From assembly GCF_001612725.1 (NCBI RefSeq), contig NZ_BDAZ01000051.1:1-64000 (forward strand): a stretch of 64,000 nucleotides of DNA. Direction: 5' to 3'. Shown here piece by piece: positions 25,841-34,605 of the stretch (within the stretch, counting starts at the first letter, position 1; the number at the start of each line of letters is the position of its first letter). Source of the DNA: Nocardia anaemiae NBRC 100462 (lineage in GTDB: Bacteria > Actinomycetota > Actinomycetes > Mycobacteriales > Mycobacteriaceae). The position numbers and the translations under genes were made by a program. A model generated the notes under the pieces. The model was not told the DNA's origin. It made no database searches and saw nothing but the letters and a program-made list of their open reading frames with translations.

Positions 25841-26906
25841 GCACAGCATCGCACCGCGATTCGATGAGCAATGGTGGCCAGGTGCCGGATGGGCCCGAGA
25901 TCTTCCTGCAGGACGTGACACTGCGCGACGGCATGCACGCGCTGCGCCACCGCATCACGCCGAAGAATATCGCCGCCGTCGCGGCGGCGCTGGACGCCGC
26001 CGGAGTCGACGCGGTCGAGGTCGCGCACGGCGACGGCCTACATGGTGGCAGCCTCACCTACGGACCGGGCAGCCACACCGATTGGGAGTGGATCGAAGCC
26101 GCCGCGGGCGCATTGCGCTACGCCCGGCTGACCACACTGCTGCTGCCCGGCATCGGCACCATCGACGATCTGCGCCGCGCCTACGATCTCGGCGTGGGCT
26201 CGGTGCGGGTGGCCACCCACTATACCGAGGCCGATATCTCCGCCCAGCACATCGCCTTCGCCCGCGAACTCGGCATGGACGTCTCCGGCTTCCTGATGAT
26301 GAGCCATATGAACACCCCCGCGCGGCTCGCCGCACAGGCCAAGCTCATGGAATCCTATGGTGCGCATTGAGTTTACGTCACCGATTCCGGTGGACGGCTC
26401 ACCATGGACGGCGTCCGCAAACGCGTGCGCGCCTACCGAGCGGTGCTGGCGGATGACACCGAGATCGGTATCCACGCCCATCAGAATCTTTCGCTGTCGG
26501 TCGCCAATAGTGTTGTTGCCGTGGAGGAGGGCGTGTCCCGCGTAGATGTGTCGCTGGCCGGGCTCGGTGCAGGTGCTAGCAATACGCCGCTGGAAACCTT
26601 TATCGCCGTCGCGGATCTGAACGGCTGGGAGCATGGTGCGAACCGGACCGGCTCACCGATGCCGCCGACGACCTGATCCGGCCGCTGATAGAGCGCCCGG
26701 TGCGGGTGGACCGGGAAACGTTGACACTCGGCTACGCCGGTGTCTACTCGAGCTTCCTCCGGCACGCCGAAAAGGCCTCTGCCGCATACGACATCGATGT
26801 ACGGACTCTGTCGACCGAGGCCGGACGCCGCGGTCTGGTCGGCGGGCAGGAAGACATGATTGTCGACATCGCCCTCGACATCGCCGGTGGCCGGGCCGGT
26901 CACTGA
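25837..26906 (+). pseudogene. mhpE: 4-hydroxy-2-oxovalerate aldolase with an in-frame stop and a frameshift
   Basis: A DRE-TIM aldolase that splits 4-hydroxy-2-oxovalerate to pyruvate and acetaldehyde. It has 'LQDVTLRDGMHALRH' (the DRE-like loop), 'VEVAHGDGLHGGSL' and 'IGIHAHQNLSLSVANS' with the metal-binding His pair. A TGA at 26368-26370 interrupts 'LMESYGAH-stop-VYVTDSGGRL', where relatives have cysteine; the frame then continues. A second lesion between 26646 and 26647 (one lost base, restoring 'NRYRL') shifts into the last frame, which runs through 'LTLGYAGVYSSFLRHAEKA' to TGA at 26904. Selenocysteine is unlikely given the second lesion. The start overlaps the dehydrogenase stop. Confidence 0.85.
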
Positions 26907-26974
26907 CTCCAGTGCGCAGTCATTGCGGCGGGTATGGCCCGCAACGACCACGACCGACGGTCGGGTGGCGATAG

Positions 26975-27298
26975 CACGCGGCCCGCGTCCTGCGCGGCAA
27001 TGATGTCCCGGCGGGCCCGTGGTGCCAGGCCCTCATCGAGCGGTAGCACCGACATGCCCGAATGCAGCAGTACCCGAACCATTTCCGGCACCTGGCGCTG
27101 CAATCGACCGGTCATCCGAAAACTCACGGCGAACACATCCGCCGGATCGTCGTACAGCTCGACGATCGCGTCGCGCATCTCGCTGTACACCTGCAGCACC
27201 GACCGGACCGCCTCGTCGAACAACTGCTCCTCGCACGCGCTCACGGTTTCGCAGCCCGACGCCGTGGCGAAGGTCATCGTCGACGCCGTCAACTCCGT
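26975..27298 (-). pseudogene. C-terminal remnant of a TetR-family regulator
   Basis: The frame reads 'FDEAVRSVLQVYSEMRDAIV', 'ELYDDPADVFAVSFRMTGRL' and 'PEMVRVLLHSGMSVLPLDEG', then 'APRARRDIIAAQDAGR'. This matches the ligand-binding domain of TetR regulators related to QsdR. No HTH precedes it, and the sequence on both sides is unrelated, so it is truncated at both ends. It lies at the end of the meta-cleavage operon and could once have been its regulator. The rest of the 26907-27448 gap holds nothing else. Confidence 0.55.
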
Positions 27299-27448
27299 CT
27301 CCTGACCACCAGCGCCCGCTGTGCCGAGTCGACATTCCGCTCGGCCCAGCGGGCGCTGTGGCAACTGAGCACTTTCTGGTCTGGCAAGTGAGCTCCACCC
27401 GAGCCGAAAGTTGGCCAAGTCCTAACAAATAGTCACAAGGAACCGAAC

Positions 27449-28897
27449 ATGCGAATCACCAGAGCAGCTCGAGCAAGGAACGTGATAGTTCTCGGCAGCG
27501 GTCCGACTGGCATGACGGCGGCGCTGCTGCTGGCGCACGAAGGCCATCGGGTCACAGTGCTGGACAAGGATTCCGGCAGCCCGGGGAACGACGCCGAGGC
27601 TGCGTGGGACCAATGGCGGCGACCGGGCGTCACTCAGTTCCGGCACCCGCACATCATGTTGCCGGGGGCCTACCACCTGCTCGTCCGCGAACTGCCCGAC
27701 GCCATCGATGAGCTGATGGCTGTGGGGGCCAGGCGGCACAATATGCTCGGCGGCGCCTACGATCTGGCCGCGATCGGTGGCCGACTGCCGGGCGACGAAC
27801 GGTTCGACACCCTCGCCGCCCGCCGCCCGGTCATCGAGGAGGGACTCGGTAACGCCGCCACGCGAACCGCCGGAGTCATCGTTCGCCGCGGCACACCGGT
27901 CAGTGGATTGCTGTCCGACGGCGCATCGGCCGCCGGGGTTCCGCATGTCACCGGAGTGCTGACCGCTCACGGTGAGGCCATCCACGCGGATCTGGTAGTC
28001 GACGCCCTCGGTCGCAACTCCCCGGTGAGCAAGATGCTGACCGACATCGGCGCTACCGCGCCCGTTCAGAACAAGCACGAGACCGGCTTCTTGGCCTACA
28101 GTCGCTACTTCCGCTCCGCCGACGGCTCCATGCCCGCACAGGCGGGGTGGCCACTGGACCACCACGACAGCCTGTCGATGACCACTGTTCCGGGTGATGC
28201 GGGGACCTGGGCGCTGGCGCTGTTCGTATCGGGCCGCGATCGCGCCGTCCGAGCGCTGAGCGATCCGGAGGTCTGGCAACGGGTCGCGGCGTTGTATCCC
28301 AACATGGCGCACTGGGCTTCTCATGGGGAGCCGATCACCGGAGTGCTCGCCATGTCCGGGATGGAAGCGCGGCATCGCCGATTCGTCGTCGATGACAGGC
28401 CGGTGGCGACCGGACTGCTGAGCATCGGAGATGCCTGGGCGACAACCAATCCCACCTTCGGCATGGGGATCACGATGGGTATGTCGCACGCGGCGCTGCT
28501 GCGCGATGTGCTGCGGGAGGTCGGCCTGGGCGATCCGGAGAAGCTCGTCCTGCGGTTCGACGAGGTCACCGAGGCCACGCAGGGCCCGGCTCATCACGCC
28601 ACGGCCGCATGGGACGAGCACAGGCTCGCCCAGATCGACGGCGAAATCGCCGGTGTCCCTTACGAAACCGATGATCAGGACTGGGCGTTACGGCACGCGG
28701 TGGAAGCCGCGAAGCTACAAGATCCGAATGTATTGCGGGCCTTTGGTGATATCGGCTCGCTGAACCGCACCCCGGACGAGGCGTTGGCAACTCCCGGACT
28801 GGTCGAGCGGATCGTCGAGCTCGGCGGTGGCGCTACCCGCTATCCGGAGCCGGGACCGTCACGCACGGAGCTGCTCGCTGTGATCGGAGCGAAGTGA
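27449..28897 (+). CDS. FAD-dependent oxidoreductase
   Basis: A 482-residue flavoprotein with the FAD-binding motif GSGPTG at residues 16-21 at the N-terminus and a second motif 'LLSIGDAWATTNPTFGMGIT' near residue 325, the layout of group A monooxygenases, geranylgeranyl-reductase-like enzymes and halogenases. The lysine-containing halogenase motif GWxWxIP is not seen, so a halogenase is unlikely. The ATG at 27449 has AAGGAA upstream. It overlaps the next gene by GTGA, so enzyme and hydrolase are co-translated. An epoxidase or hydroxylase paired with an epoxide hydrolase-like partner is a reasonable guess. Confidence 0.83.
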   Translation: MRITRAARARNVIVLGSGPTGMTAALLLAHEGHRVTVLDKDSGSPGNDAEAAWDQWRRPGVTQFRHPHIMLPGAYHLLVRELPDAIDELMAVGARRHNMLGGAYDLAAIGGRLPGDERFDTLAARRPVIEEGLGNAATRTAGVIVRRGTPVSGLLSDGASAAGVPHVTGVLTAHGEAIHADLVVDALGRNSPVSKMLTDIGATAPVQNKHETGFLAYSRYFRSADGSMPAQAGWPLDHHDSLSMTTVPGDAGTWALALFVSGRDRAVRALSDPEVWQRVAALYPNMAHWASHGEPITGVLAMSGMEARHRRFVVDDRPVATGLLSIGDAWATTNPTFGMGITMGMSHAALLRDVLREVGLGDPEKLVLRFDEVTEATQGPAHHATAAWDEHRLAQIDGEIAGVPYETDDQDWALRHAVEAAKLQDPNVLRAFGDIGSLNRTPDEALATPGLVERIVELGGGATRYPEPGPSRTELLAVIGAK

Positions 28898-29712
28898 CAC
28901 GCATCGAAACCAACGGGATCGAAATGCAGGTACAGGTCAGCGGCACCGGACCGGATGTGCTGCTGGTGCACGGCTATCCGGACACACACGCCACCTGGCG
29001 ATACCAGGTGCCCGCACTGAACGCCGCCGGATACCGCACGATCGCACCCGATCTGCGCGGGTTCGGCGCCTCGGACAAACCGGTGGAGCTGGCGCAGTAC
29101 GAGCTCGCGGAGTACGTCGGTGACCTGGTCGGTGTCCTCGATGAACTGGACGTCGAACGGGCGCACGTCGTCGGCCACGATTGGGGCTCATCGTTGGGCC
29201 AGCTGCTTGCGGGCAGCTTCCCGGAGCGGGTGGCCAGCCTCACCTGCCTCTCGGTCGGGCACCCCGCGGCGATCGTGGACGCCGGATTGCGTCAGCGCGA
29301 AATGTCCTGGTACTTCTTGCTGTTCCAGTTCCAGGGGATCGCCGAACGTTGGCTCGCGCAAGACGATTTCGCCAACGCTCGACAATGGTTGGCCACCCAT
29401 CCGGACCTATACGAGGTCATCGAGCGGCTCCGCGACCCCTGCGCGCTCAGCACCAGTCTCGGTTTGTATCGCACCGGGGCCGGACCGCAACTGCTGGTCG
29501 ACCCGCCACAACTACCGCCCGTACTCGCACCGGTCATGGGTGTTTGGAGCAGCGAAGACCGGTATCTGACCGAGCAGGGGATGCTCGGAACAGGGCAGTA
29601 CGTCGGCGGATACTGGCGGTACGAGCGGCTCGACGGAATCGGCCACTGGCTGCAACTCGAGGCACCGGAAACCGTCAACGAGCTGCTGCTCGACTTCCTG
29701 TCGACGCAATGA
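28894..29712 (+). CDS. Epoxide hydrolase-like alpha/beta hydrolase
   Basis: A 272-residue alpha/beta hydrolase with an aspartate nucleophile (Asp96 in GHDWGS) and the 'HGYPD' (HGxP) oxyanion motif at residues 26-30. These mark the epoxide hydrolase/haloalkane dehalogenase branch rather than the serine esterases. The histidine is in 'GIGHWLQLE' near residue 249. The cap contains 'MSWYFLLFQFQG', typical of epoxide hydrolases. The GTG start overlaps the FAD oxidoreductase stop, so it probably opens an epoxide formed by that enzyme; this is inference. A 13-bp-stem terminator follows seven bases after the stop. Confidence 0.87.
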   Translation: MTRIETNGIEMQVQVSGTGPDVLLVHGYPDTHATWRYQVPALNAAGYRTIAPDLRGFGASDKPVELAQYELAEYVGDLVGVLDELDVERAHVVGHDWGSSLGQLLAGSFPERVASLTCLSVGHPAAIVDAGLRQREMSWYFLLFQFQGIAERWLAQDDFANARQWLATHPDLYEVIERLRDPCALSTSLGLYRTGAGPQLLVDPPQLPPVLAPVMGVWSSEDRYLTEQGMLGTGQYVGGYWRYERLDGIGHWLQLEAPETVNELLLDFLSTQ

Positions 29713-29718
29713 GCCTTT

Positions 29719-29756
29719 CGGCGCCCCGAATGCCCGAGCGGTGATTCGGGGCGCCG
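29719..29756. terminator. Strong hairpin terminator after the FAD/epoxide hydrolase pair
   Basis: CGGCGCCCCGAAT (29719-29731) pairs perfectly with ATTCGGGGCGCCG (29744-29756), a 13-bp stem with a 12-base loop. There is no T-tract. It closes the two-gene unit at 27449-29712. Confidence 0.75.
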
Positions 29757-29900
29757 TCGGGTCGAGAACAGCGATACCGAGGAGACCACCCGTGGAGGAC
29801 GCGCTCGTGCTCGCGGAATCCCTGGCATGCGCCGGGCGGGTCGCAAACCTCCTCTTGCGCTAACACGTTGCGGTCCAAACCATTTCGAAAGGAAATTCGC

Positions 29901-30680
29901 GTGACCGTCGTATTCGTACACGGCGCCCCGGAGACTGCGGACATCTGGGATGGCGTGCGTGCGCACATCGATACCGACAGTGTGGCGCTGATGCTGCCCG
30001 GATTCGGCCGCGGCAGGCCGGATTCCTTCGGTGCCAGTAAGGACGAGTACGCCGAGTGGCTGGTGGCCGAACTGCGGCGCATGCGCGGCCCCATCGACCT
30101 GGTCGGCCATGACGTCGGAGCTTTGCTGACCTATCGGATAGTGACGAGACCCGATATCGCGCTGCGCAGTTGGGTGGCCGACATCGCGAGCAGCATGCAT
30201 CCGGACTATGTCTGGCACGAACTGGCCAAGATCTGGCAGACCGCCGGTGCGGGCGAGGAGTTCGTCAGACAGGGCGTGGCCGCCGATGTCGACGCGCGGG
30301 GAAGTGTCGCGGCGAGCCTACGGTCGGCGGGTGCACCCGATCCCCATGCGATCCGGATGCAGCAGCGGTTCGACGCGGAGATGGGCAAGTCGCTCCTCGA
30401 CTTCTACCGATCCGCGATCCCCAATCCCTATCGCGGTTGGGGGGATCAGCTGAAGCGATCCGACGTGCCCGGGCTGGTCATCAATCCGGTGCGTGATCAG
30501 TTCGACGACTACCTCCTGGCCGGAGATGTCGCACGCCAACTCGGAGCGACGTTCTACCTCATGCCGGAGGCGGGGCACTGGTGGATGCTGGAGGACCCGG
30601 CCTCGGCCGCAGCGGCGTTGAACGACTTCTGGGAATCCCTGTTCCCCCGGGAGGGCAGCCACTGGCCGTTTCATGCGTGA
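29901..30680 (+). CDS. Alpha/beta hydrolase with aspartate nucleophile
   Basis: A 259-residue alpha/beta hydrolase. 'VFVHGAPETADIW' opens the domain, the nucleophile elbow is GHDVGA with Asp71, and the histidine is in 'PEAGHWWMLE'. An Asp nucleophile again indicates the epoxide hydrolase/haloalkane dehalogenase branch. The GTG at 29901 follows AAAGGAAATTCGC, a good ribosome site; the upstream in-frame extension is not needed. It has its own leader after the upstream terminator, and its stop is 22 bases from the convergent stop of the ATPase gene. The substrate is unknown. Confidence 0.83.
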   Translation: MTVVFVHGAPETADIWDGVRAHIDTDSVALMLPGFGRGRPDSFGASKDEYAEWLVAELRRMRGPIDLVGHDVGALLTYRIVTRPDIALRSWVADIASSMHPDYVWHELAKIWQTAGAGEEFVRQGVAADVDARGSVAASLRSAGAPDPHAIRMQQRFDAEMGKSLLDFYRSAIPNPYRGWGDQLKRSDVPGLVINPVRDQFDDYLLAGDVARQLGATFYLMPEAGHWWMLEDPASAAAALNDFWESLFPREGSHWPFHA

Positions 30681-30702
30681 CGCACCTGAAGGGTCCGGTC
30701 GA

Positions 30703-32730
30703 TCAGTGTCCGTTCAGCTCGCGCTGCCACAGCAGATCGCTCATCCGCTCGACCGCGGTGGTCAGATGGCGGCGATAGGTGCTGAACGGCAGCCCGAGCA
30801 GTTCGGCCGCTACCTCTTGGGTGGGAGCACCTTTGAAGTGAGCGATGGTCAGCGCACGATGCAGCTTCTCGCCGCCGCGTTCGCCGAGCAGGGATTGCGC
30901 CGCGTCCGCGAGTACCTCGGCCAGGCTCGTGCCGCTGTCGAGGACCAGGCGGCTGCGGTTGAGTGGGTTGTCGGCCAGCGCTGCCGGTTGACGTAGGGCG
31001 CGCAGGGCATTGCGAATCGCCGCATCGAACTCGGGCCGGGACAGCACGACCAGCTCACCGCGCACACGGGCCGCTCGGTCGGCCATGGACGAACCCGACA
31101 GCATCGCCTCGGTCTTCTGCTGCAGCCACGGGCCTGGGGGCTGCGCGCGCCAATCATGAGCGAAAAGCGCGTACTGGTGATCCCCGACAGTCGGGGGCGA
31201 GTCAATCGGCATCATATTGATATCACCGAGGTGGTCGTCCCAGTAGCCGTCGTCGCGCATCACGACATACGACCAGGCGAGCCGGTCACCGCGGATCATT
31301 TCCCCGGTTGCCCGCCACTGGGCGAAAGTCGTTGAGGCCGCAGGTCGCTGATAGCAGCTTTCATCAATGGTGAAGCGCGCCAACGCCATATAGTCCCCCG
31401 AGCGCAAGGGCTCCGTGGCGCGGGCGTGATTCCACGCCGCGGCGACGATCGGATCGATATCCAGCCCTTCGGGTTCGGACAGTTCGAGCCATGCCGAGAA
31501 CGCGACGAGCTCTCCGGTATGCGTGGAGAGATACACGCGGAAGGCCCTGGGCTGGCGGTCCAGCCAGAAGGCGGCGATCGAGGCCGACTCCGGTCCTTCG
31601 GTCTGTCGGACCAGTTGCAGCACCCGCTCACGCTGCGAATCGTGGTAGGCGCGGTCTTCGACGAGCCCGACCTCGCGCCAGACATTGAACTCCGACATCT
31701 GCCGGTCGGTGCGGTAGAGGAATATCAACGCACCGGTCGCCTGGAGCAGCTGGGAAACCGGCGCCGAGCGCAGCTGGGCTAGATGTAGTTCCCGCATCTG
31801 GTGATGCATTTCGGCGAACCCCTCCGGGTCGCGCCACTTCAAGTCCGCCTCGAGTGCTTCCCGGACCACATCATGCGGGAACAACCCCAGGGCGGTCGAC
31901 TCGATGAACGGCTGCACGCGCAGCCACGCGAACAGTTCCGCGGCCTGATCGCCGAGGAGGGCGCGCAGCAGCGATTCGGACGTGACGAAGGCATGGGCGC
32001 AGATCTCCAGCGCCCTGCGGTGCTCGGGGCTGGGAGTGTCGCCGACGAGCTGGTCCAGCAGAGTGGCGATGGTGTCCTGGGTCGGTTTCCAATTCCGCGT
32101 CACCGCAGTGTCTTTCACCGCGACCGCGGCGGCGAGAGCGAGCGCGAGGGGATTGCCTCCGGTGAATCCGAGCAAGGCCTGCTGTGCGCTGGCGGGCACT
32201 CTGCGCGCGCGCAGGAACTCGGCGGCCTCACCCGGTGCGAGGTTGCGCAGGGCGGTGACCTGGAGTAGGTCGGCCCATCCCGGATCGGACGTCCACACCG
32301 GATCAGGGGGCACTCGTCCGGCGATCACCGCGATCGTGCCTACCGGGAGCTGCGGCAGGAACCGTTCCCACAGCCAGCCCTCGAGGCCTTGGCATTTCTC
32401 GAAGGTATCGACGAGCAGCACTGCCCCCGGCTCGTGCAGCGCGATCCCCGCGGCCTCGGTGAAGCCTTCCGGGGTGGGGGTCACCGTGCGGCTGTCCACT
32501 TCGACGACCGAGCGGCCCGCTTGCCGGGCTTCGCTGGCGAACCTTCTGAGTAGGGCCGACTTGCCGATGCCGCCGGGACCGTGCAGATAGTGGATCGGGC
32601 ATGTACCCGCAGCACCTGCTGCCGCCGCCCGGAACCAGGCGAGCTCGGTCGTGCGTCCGACGAACGCCCGGTCGCGCCCTTCGGCCAAGCTGTGCGCGAG
32701 CATGTCCTCTCCTCCAATCGTCGCGGTCAT
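30703..32730 (-). CDS. Large P-loop (STAND-like) ATPase, probable regulator
   Basis: A 675-residue protein. An N-terminal 'FVGRTTELAWFR' segment precedes the Walker A 'HGPGGIGKSALLRRFA' (about 49-64), and a Walker B-like 'GAVLLVDTFEKCQG' follows near residue 105. The middle is helical, and the C-terminus (from about 610, 'ALTIAHFKGAPTQEVAAELL' and 'LPFSTYRRHLTTAVERMSDL') resembles a LuxR-like or sigma-region-4-like HTH. The layout recalls LAL-type regulators, but the final domain is only loosely HTH-like. It lies 21 bases downstream of the SARP gene on the same strand, so the two are likely one operon and act together. The target genes are unknown. Confidence 0.75.
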   Translation of the reverse strand: MTATIGGEDMLAHSLAEGRDRAFVGRTTELAWFRAAAAGAAGTCPIHYLHGPGGIGKSALLRRFASEARQAGRSVVEVDSRTVTPTPEGFTEAAGIALHEPGAVLLVDTFEKCQGLEGWLWERFLPQLPVGTIAVIAGRVPPDPVWTSDPGWADLLQVTALRNLAPGEAAEFLRARRVPASAQQALLGFTGGNPLALALAAAVAVKDTAVTRNWKPTQDTIATLLDQLVGDTPSPEHRRALEICAHAFVTSESLLRALLGDQAAELFAWLRVQPFIESTALGLFPHDVVREALEADLKWRDPEGFAEMHHQMRELHLAQLRSAPVSQLLQATGALIFLYRTDRQMSEFNVWREVGLVEDRAYHDSQRERVLQLVRQTEGPESASIAAFWLDRQPRAFRVYLSTHTGELVAFSAWLELSEPEGLDIDPIVAAAWNHARATEPLRSGDYMALARFTIDESCYQRPAASTTFAQWRATGEMIRGDRLAWSYVVMRDDGYWDDHLGDINMMPIDSPPTVGDHQYALFAHDWRAQPPGPWLQQKTEAMLSGSSMADRAARVRGELVVLSRPEFDAAIRNALRALRQPAALADNPLNRSRLVLDSGTSLAEVLADAAQSLLGERGGEKLHRALTIAHFKGAPTQEVAAELLGLPFSTYRRHLTTAVERMSDLLWQRELNGH

Positions 32731-32751
32731 CTATCGACCCAACGGTCGCCA

Positions 32752-34605
32752 TCAGGAAACCGGTCCGCCATCGCGTGGTTGGCAACCACGGGCGAAGATC
32801 CGCACCAGATCGTGATAGTGGTAGCGGCCCCGCGCAGCTGACTCCAGCATGCTGTGGTCCACCAACTCCTCACAGATACGCTCGCAGACCTGGCGGTCCC
32901 GATCGAGCGCATCCGCGATCACCGCCAGCGAAAGGTCGGGCAGCCCGACACGGGCCATGAGCCGGAAGGCACGGGCCGCCTCCGGATCCAGTTGCGCATA
33001 ACCGGCGCGGAGGGCGGAGTCCAAGGTGACGCCCGCGAACGCGAACGTCGCCAACTCCGCCCGCCGCGCGGCCACTCGTTCGGCCTCGGTCGTGAGTGTC
33101 CACTCGGGGCGGCTCGCGATCCGCGCGGCGACCAGGCGAACGGCGAGCGGCAAACCTGCGCAGAGACCCACAATGCGCCGGGCTGCCTTCGCCTCCGCGG
33201 CCACCCGATCGCGACCGACGACCCTGGCGAACAAAGCCGCCGCGGTCGATGCGTCGAGTGCGGCGAGTCGTTGTGCTCGGATACCAGGAACATGGATCGG
33301 ACGGCGGCTGGTGATAAGCACCGCGCTCGCCGATGTACCGGGTAGCAGTGGCGCCACCTGGGCGGCGTCGTAAGCGTTGTCCAGGAGAAGCAGCATACGC
33401 CGACCATCGACCATCGACCGCCACAGGGCGCTGCGGCTACTCATCCCCGACGGCACGTCGTCCTCAGCGACGCCGAGCGCGTGCAGAAACTCGGCGAGAA
33501 CGTCATCGGGCCGGGCCGGATCCGTCCCCGTGCCGCGGAGGTCGACGTAAAGCTGGCCATCGGGGAACCGGTGCCGGACACGGTGCGCGACATGTACCGC
33601 CAGCGTCGTCTTGCCCACCCCGCCCATGCCCTGCACGGCGGCAACGGCCATCGCGTCCACCCCGTCGAGGTCGGTCTCCAGTTGGGCGACCTCGGCCGAG
33701 CGCCCAGTGAAGTCAGTGATGTCCGGAGGCAGTTGGGCAGGAACGTGCCGGACGCGGGGCGCAGCGGATGCGGTGGTGACGGATACCGCGTCGTCGGTGA
33801 GTATCCGCTGGTGCAAGTCGACCAAAGTCGAGCCCGGCTCGAGGCCCAGGTCCTCCACGAGTTGCCGTCTGGCGTGCTGGTAGGCGGCCAACGCCTCGGC
33901 ACGCCGCCCCGCTCGATGAAGCGCCGTCATCAGCAGTGCGGACAACCGCTCGGAGTGTGGATCCGTGCCGAGGAGTAGTTCGATCTCCGCGATGGCCCGG
34001 TCGTGCTCGCCGACGGCCGTGGCAATCTCGATCGAACACTCCTGCAGACTCCGGCGCAGCCGCTGCAATCGCGTTCGTTCTGCCGCCGCCCACGGACCCG
34101 GCACTCCGGCCAACGGACCACCTCGCCAGAGTTCCAGTCCCGCAAGCACTTCCATCTCGGCTTCCGCGAGCCGTCCCGCCGCGCGCGACGCGTCAGCGGC
34201 ATCCCGACGCCGCTTGGCGACCTCGGCATCGATACAGATCGGAACCGCCAGGCGATAACCGCCGCGCACCGAGGCCAGGATGTCGGCACCGCCGTTGTCA
34301 GCGAGCTGTCTGCGCACCGACCACACGAAATTGCGCACGGCGCTGACCGCCGAATCAGGGACGTCGGTGCCCCATATCCCGTCGATCAACTCCTCGATCG
34401 AGACGGCGCGGCCGTCGCGCATCGCGACCATCGCCAGCAGCGCCTGCAGCTTCGGCTGCCGGACATCCACCGGCACATCGCCGAGCCACACCTCGACCGG
34501 TCCGAGCACCGAAAGCCGCAACAACCCCACATCTGTCTCCAGCACAATCCCTGAACTCCTTGCCACGGCCGAGTCATTGTCATGGTCGCCGCGACCACTG
34601 CTCAT
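32752..34605 (-). CDS. SARP/AfsR-type regulator (OmpR-like HTH, BTAD, NB-ARC)
   Basis: A regulator of about 617 residues. From the N-terminus it has an OmpR-like winged HTH ('VEVWLGDVPVDVRQPKLQAL' to 'ILASVRGGYRLAV'), a bacterial transcriptional activation domain ('AGLELWRGGPLAGVPGPWAA', 'RQLVEDLGLEPGSTLVDLHQ'), and an NB-ARC ATPase with Walker A 'GMGGVGKTTLAVHVAHRV', 'LLLLDNAYDAAQVAPLLPG' and 'GLPLAVRLVAARI'. It ends about 60 residues after the NB-ARC winged helix; the long TPR domain of AfsR (about 990 residues) is absent. The exact start is uncertain: ATGs lie at 34617 and 34605, and the first HTH strand begins soon after. It heads the unit with the P-loop ATPase. Such proteins usually activate specialised-metabolite genes. 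Confidence 0.85.
   Translation of the reverse strand: MSSGRGDHDNDSAVARSSGIVLETDVGLLRLSVLGPVEVWLGDVPVDVRQPKLQALLAMVAMRDGRAVSIEELIDGIWGTDVPDSAVSAVRNFVWSVRRQLADNGGADILASVRGGYRLAVPICIDAEVAKRRRDAADASRAAGRLAEAEMEVLAGLELWRGGPLAGVPGPWAAAERTRLQRLRRSLQECSIEIATAVGEHDRAIAEIELLLGTDPHSERLSALLMTALHRAGRRAEALAAYQHARRQLVEDLGLEPGSTLVDLHQRILTDDAVSVTTASAAPRVRHVPAQLPPDITDFTGRSAEVAQLETDLDGVDAMAVAAVQGMGGVGKTTLAVHVAHRVRHRFPDGQLYVDLRGTGTDPARPDDVLAEFLHALGVAEDDVPSGMSSRSALWRSMVDGRRMLLLLDNAYDAAQVAPLLPGTSASAVLITSRRPIHVPGIRAQRLAALDASTAAALFARVVGRDRVAAEAKAARRIVGLCAGLPLAVRLVAARIASRPEWTLTTEAERVAARRAELATFAFAGVTLDSALRAGYAQLDPEAARAFRLMARVGLPDLSLAVIADALDRDRQVCERICEELVDHSMLESAARGRYHYHDLVRIFARGCQPRDGGPVS

Noticed and set aside
26368..26370. 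Selenocysteine reading of the in-frame TGA in the aldolase.
   Set aside because: A second frameshift occurs downstream in the same gene, three neighbouring genes are broken, and no SECIS-like hairpin is obvious after the TGA.
29792..29863. A 23-codon frame starting GTG with GGAG upstream, between the terminator and the next hydrolase gene.
   Set aside because: Too short to judge and no match; it may be chance. Ribosome profiling would be needed.
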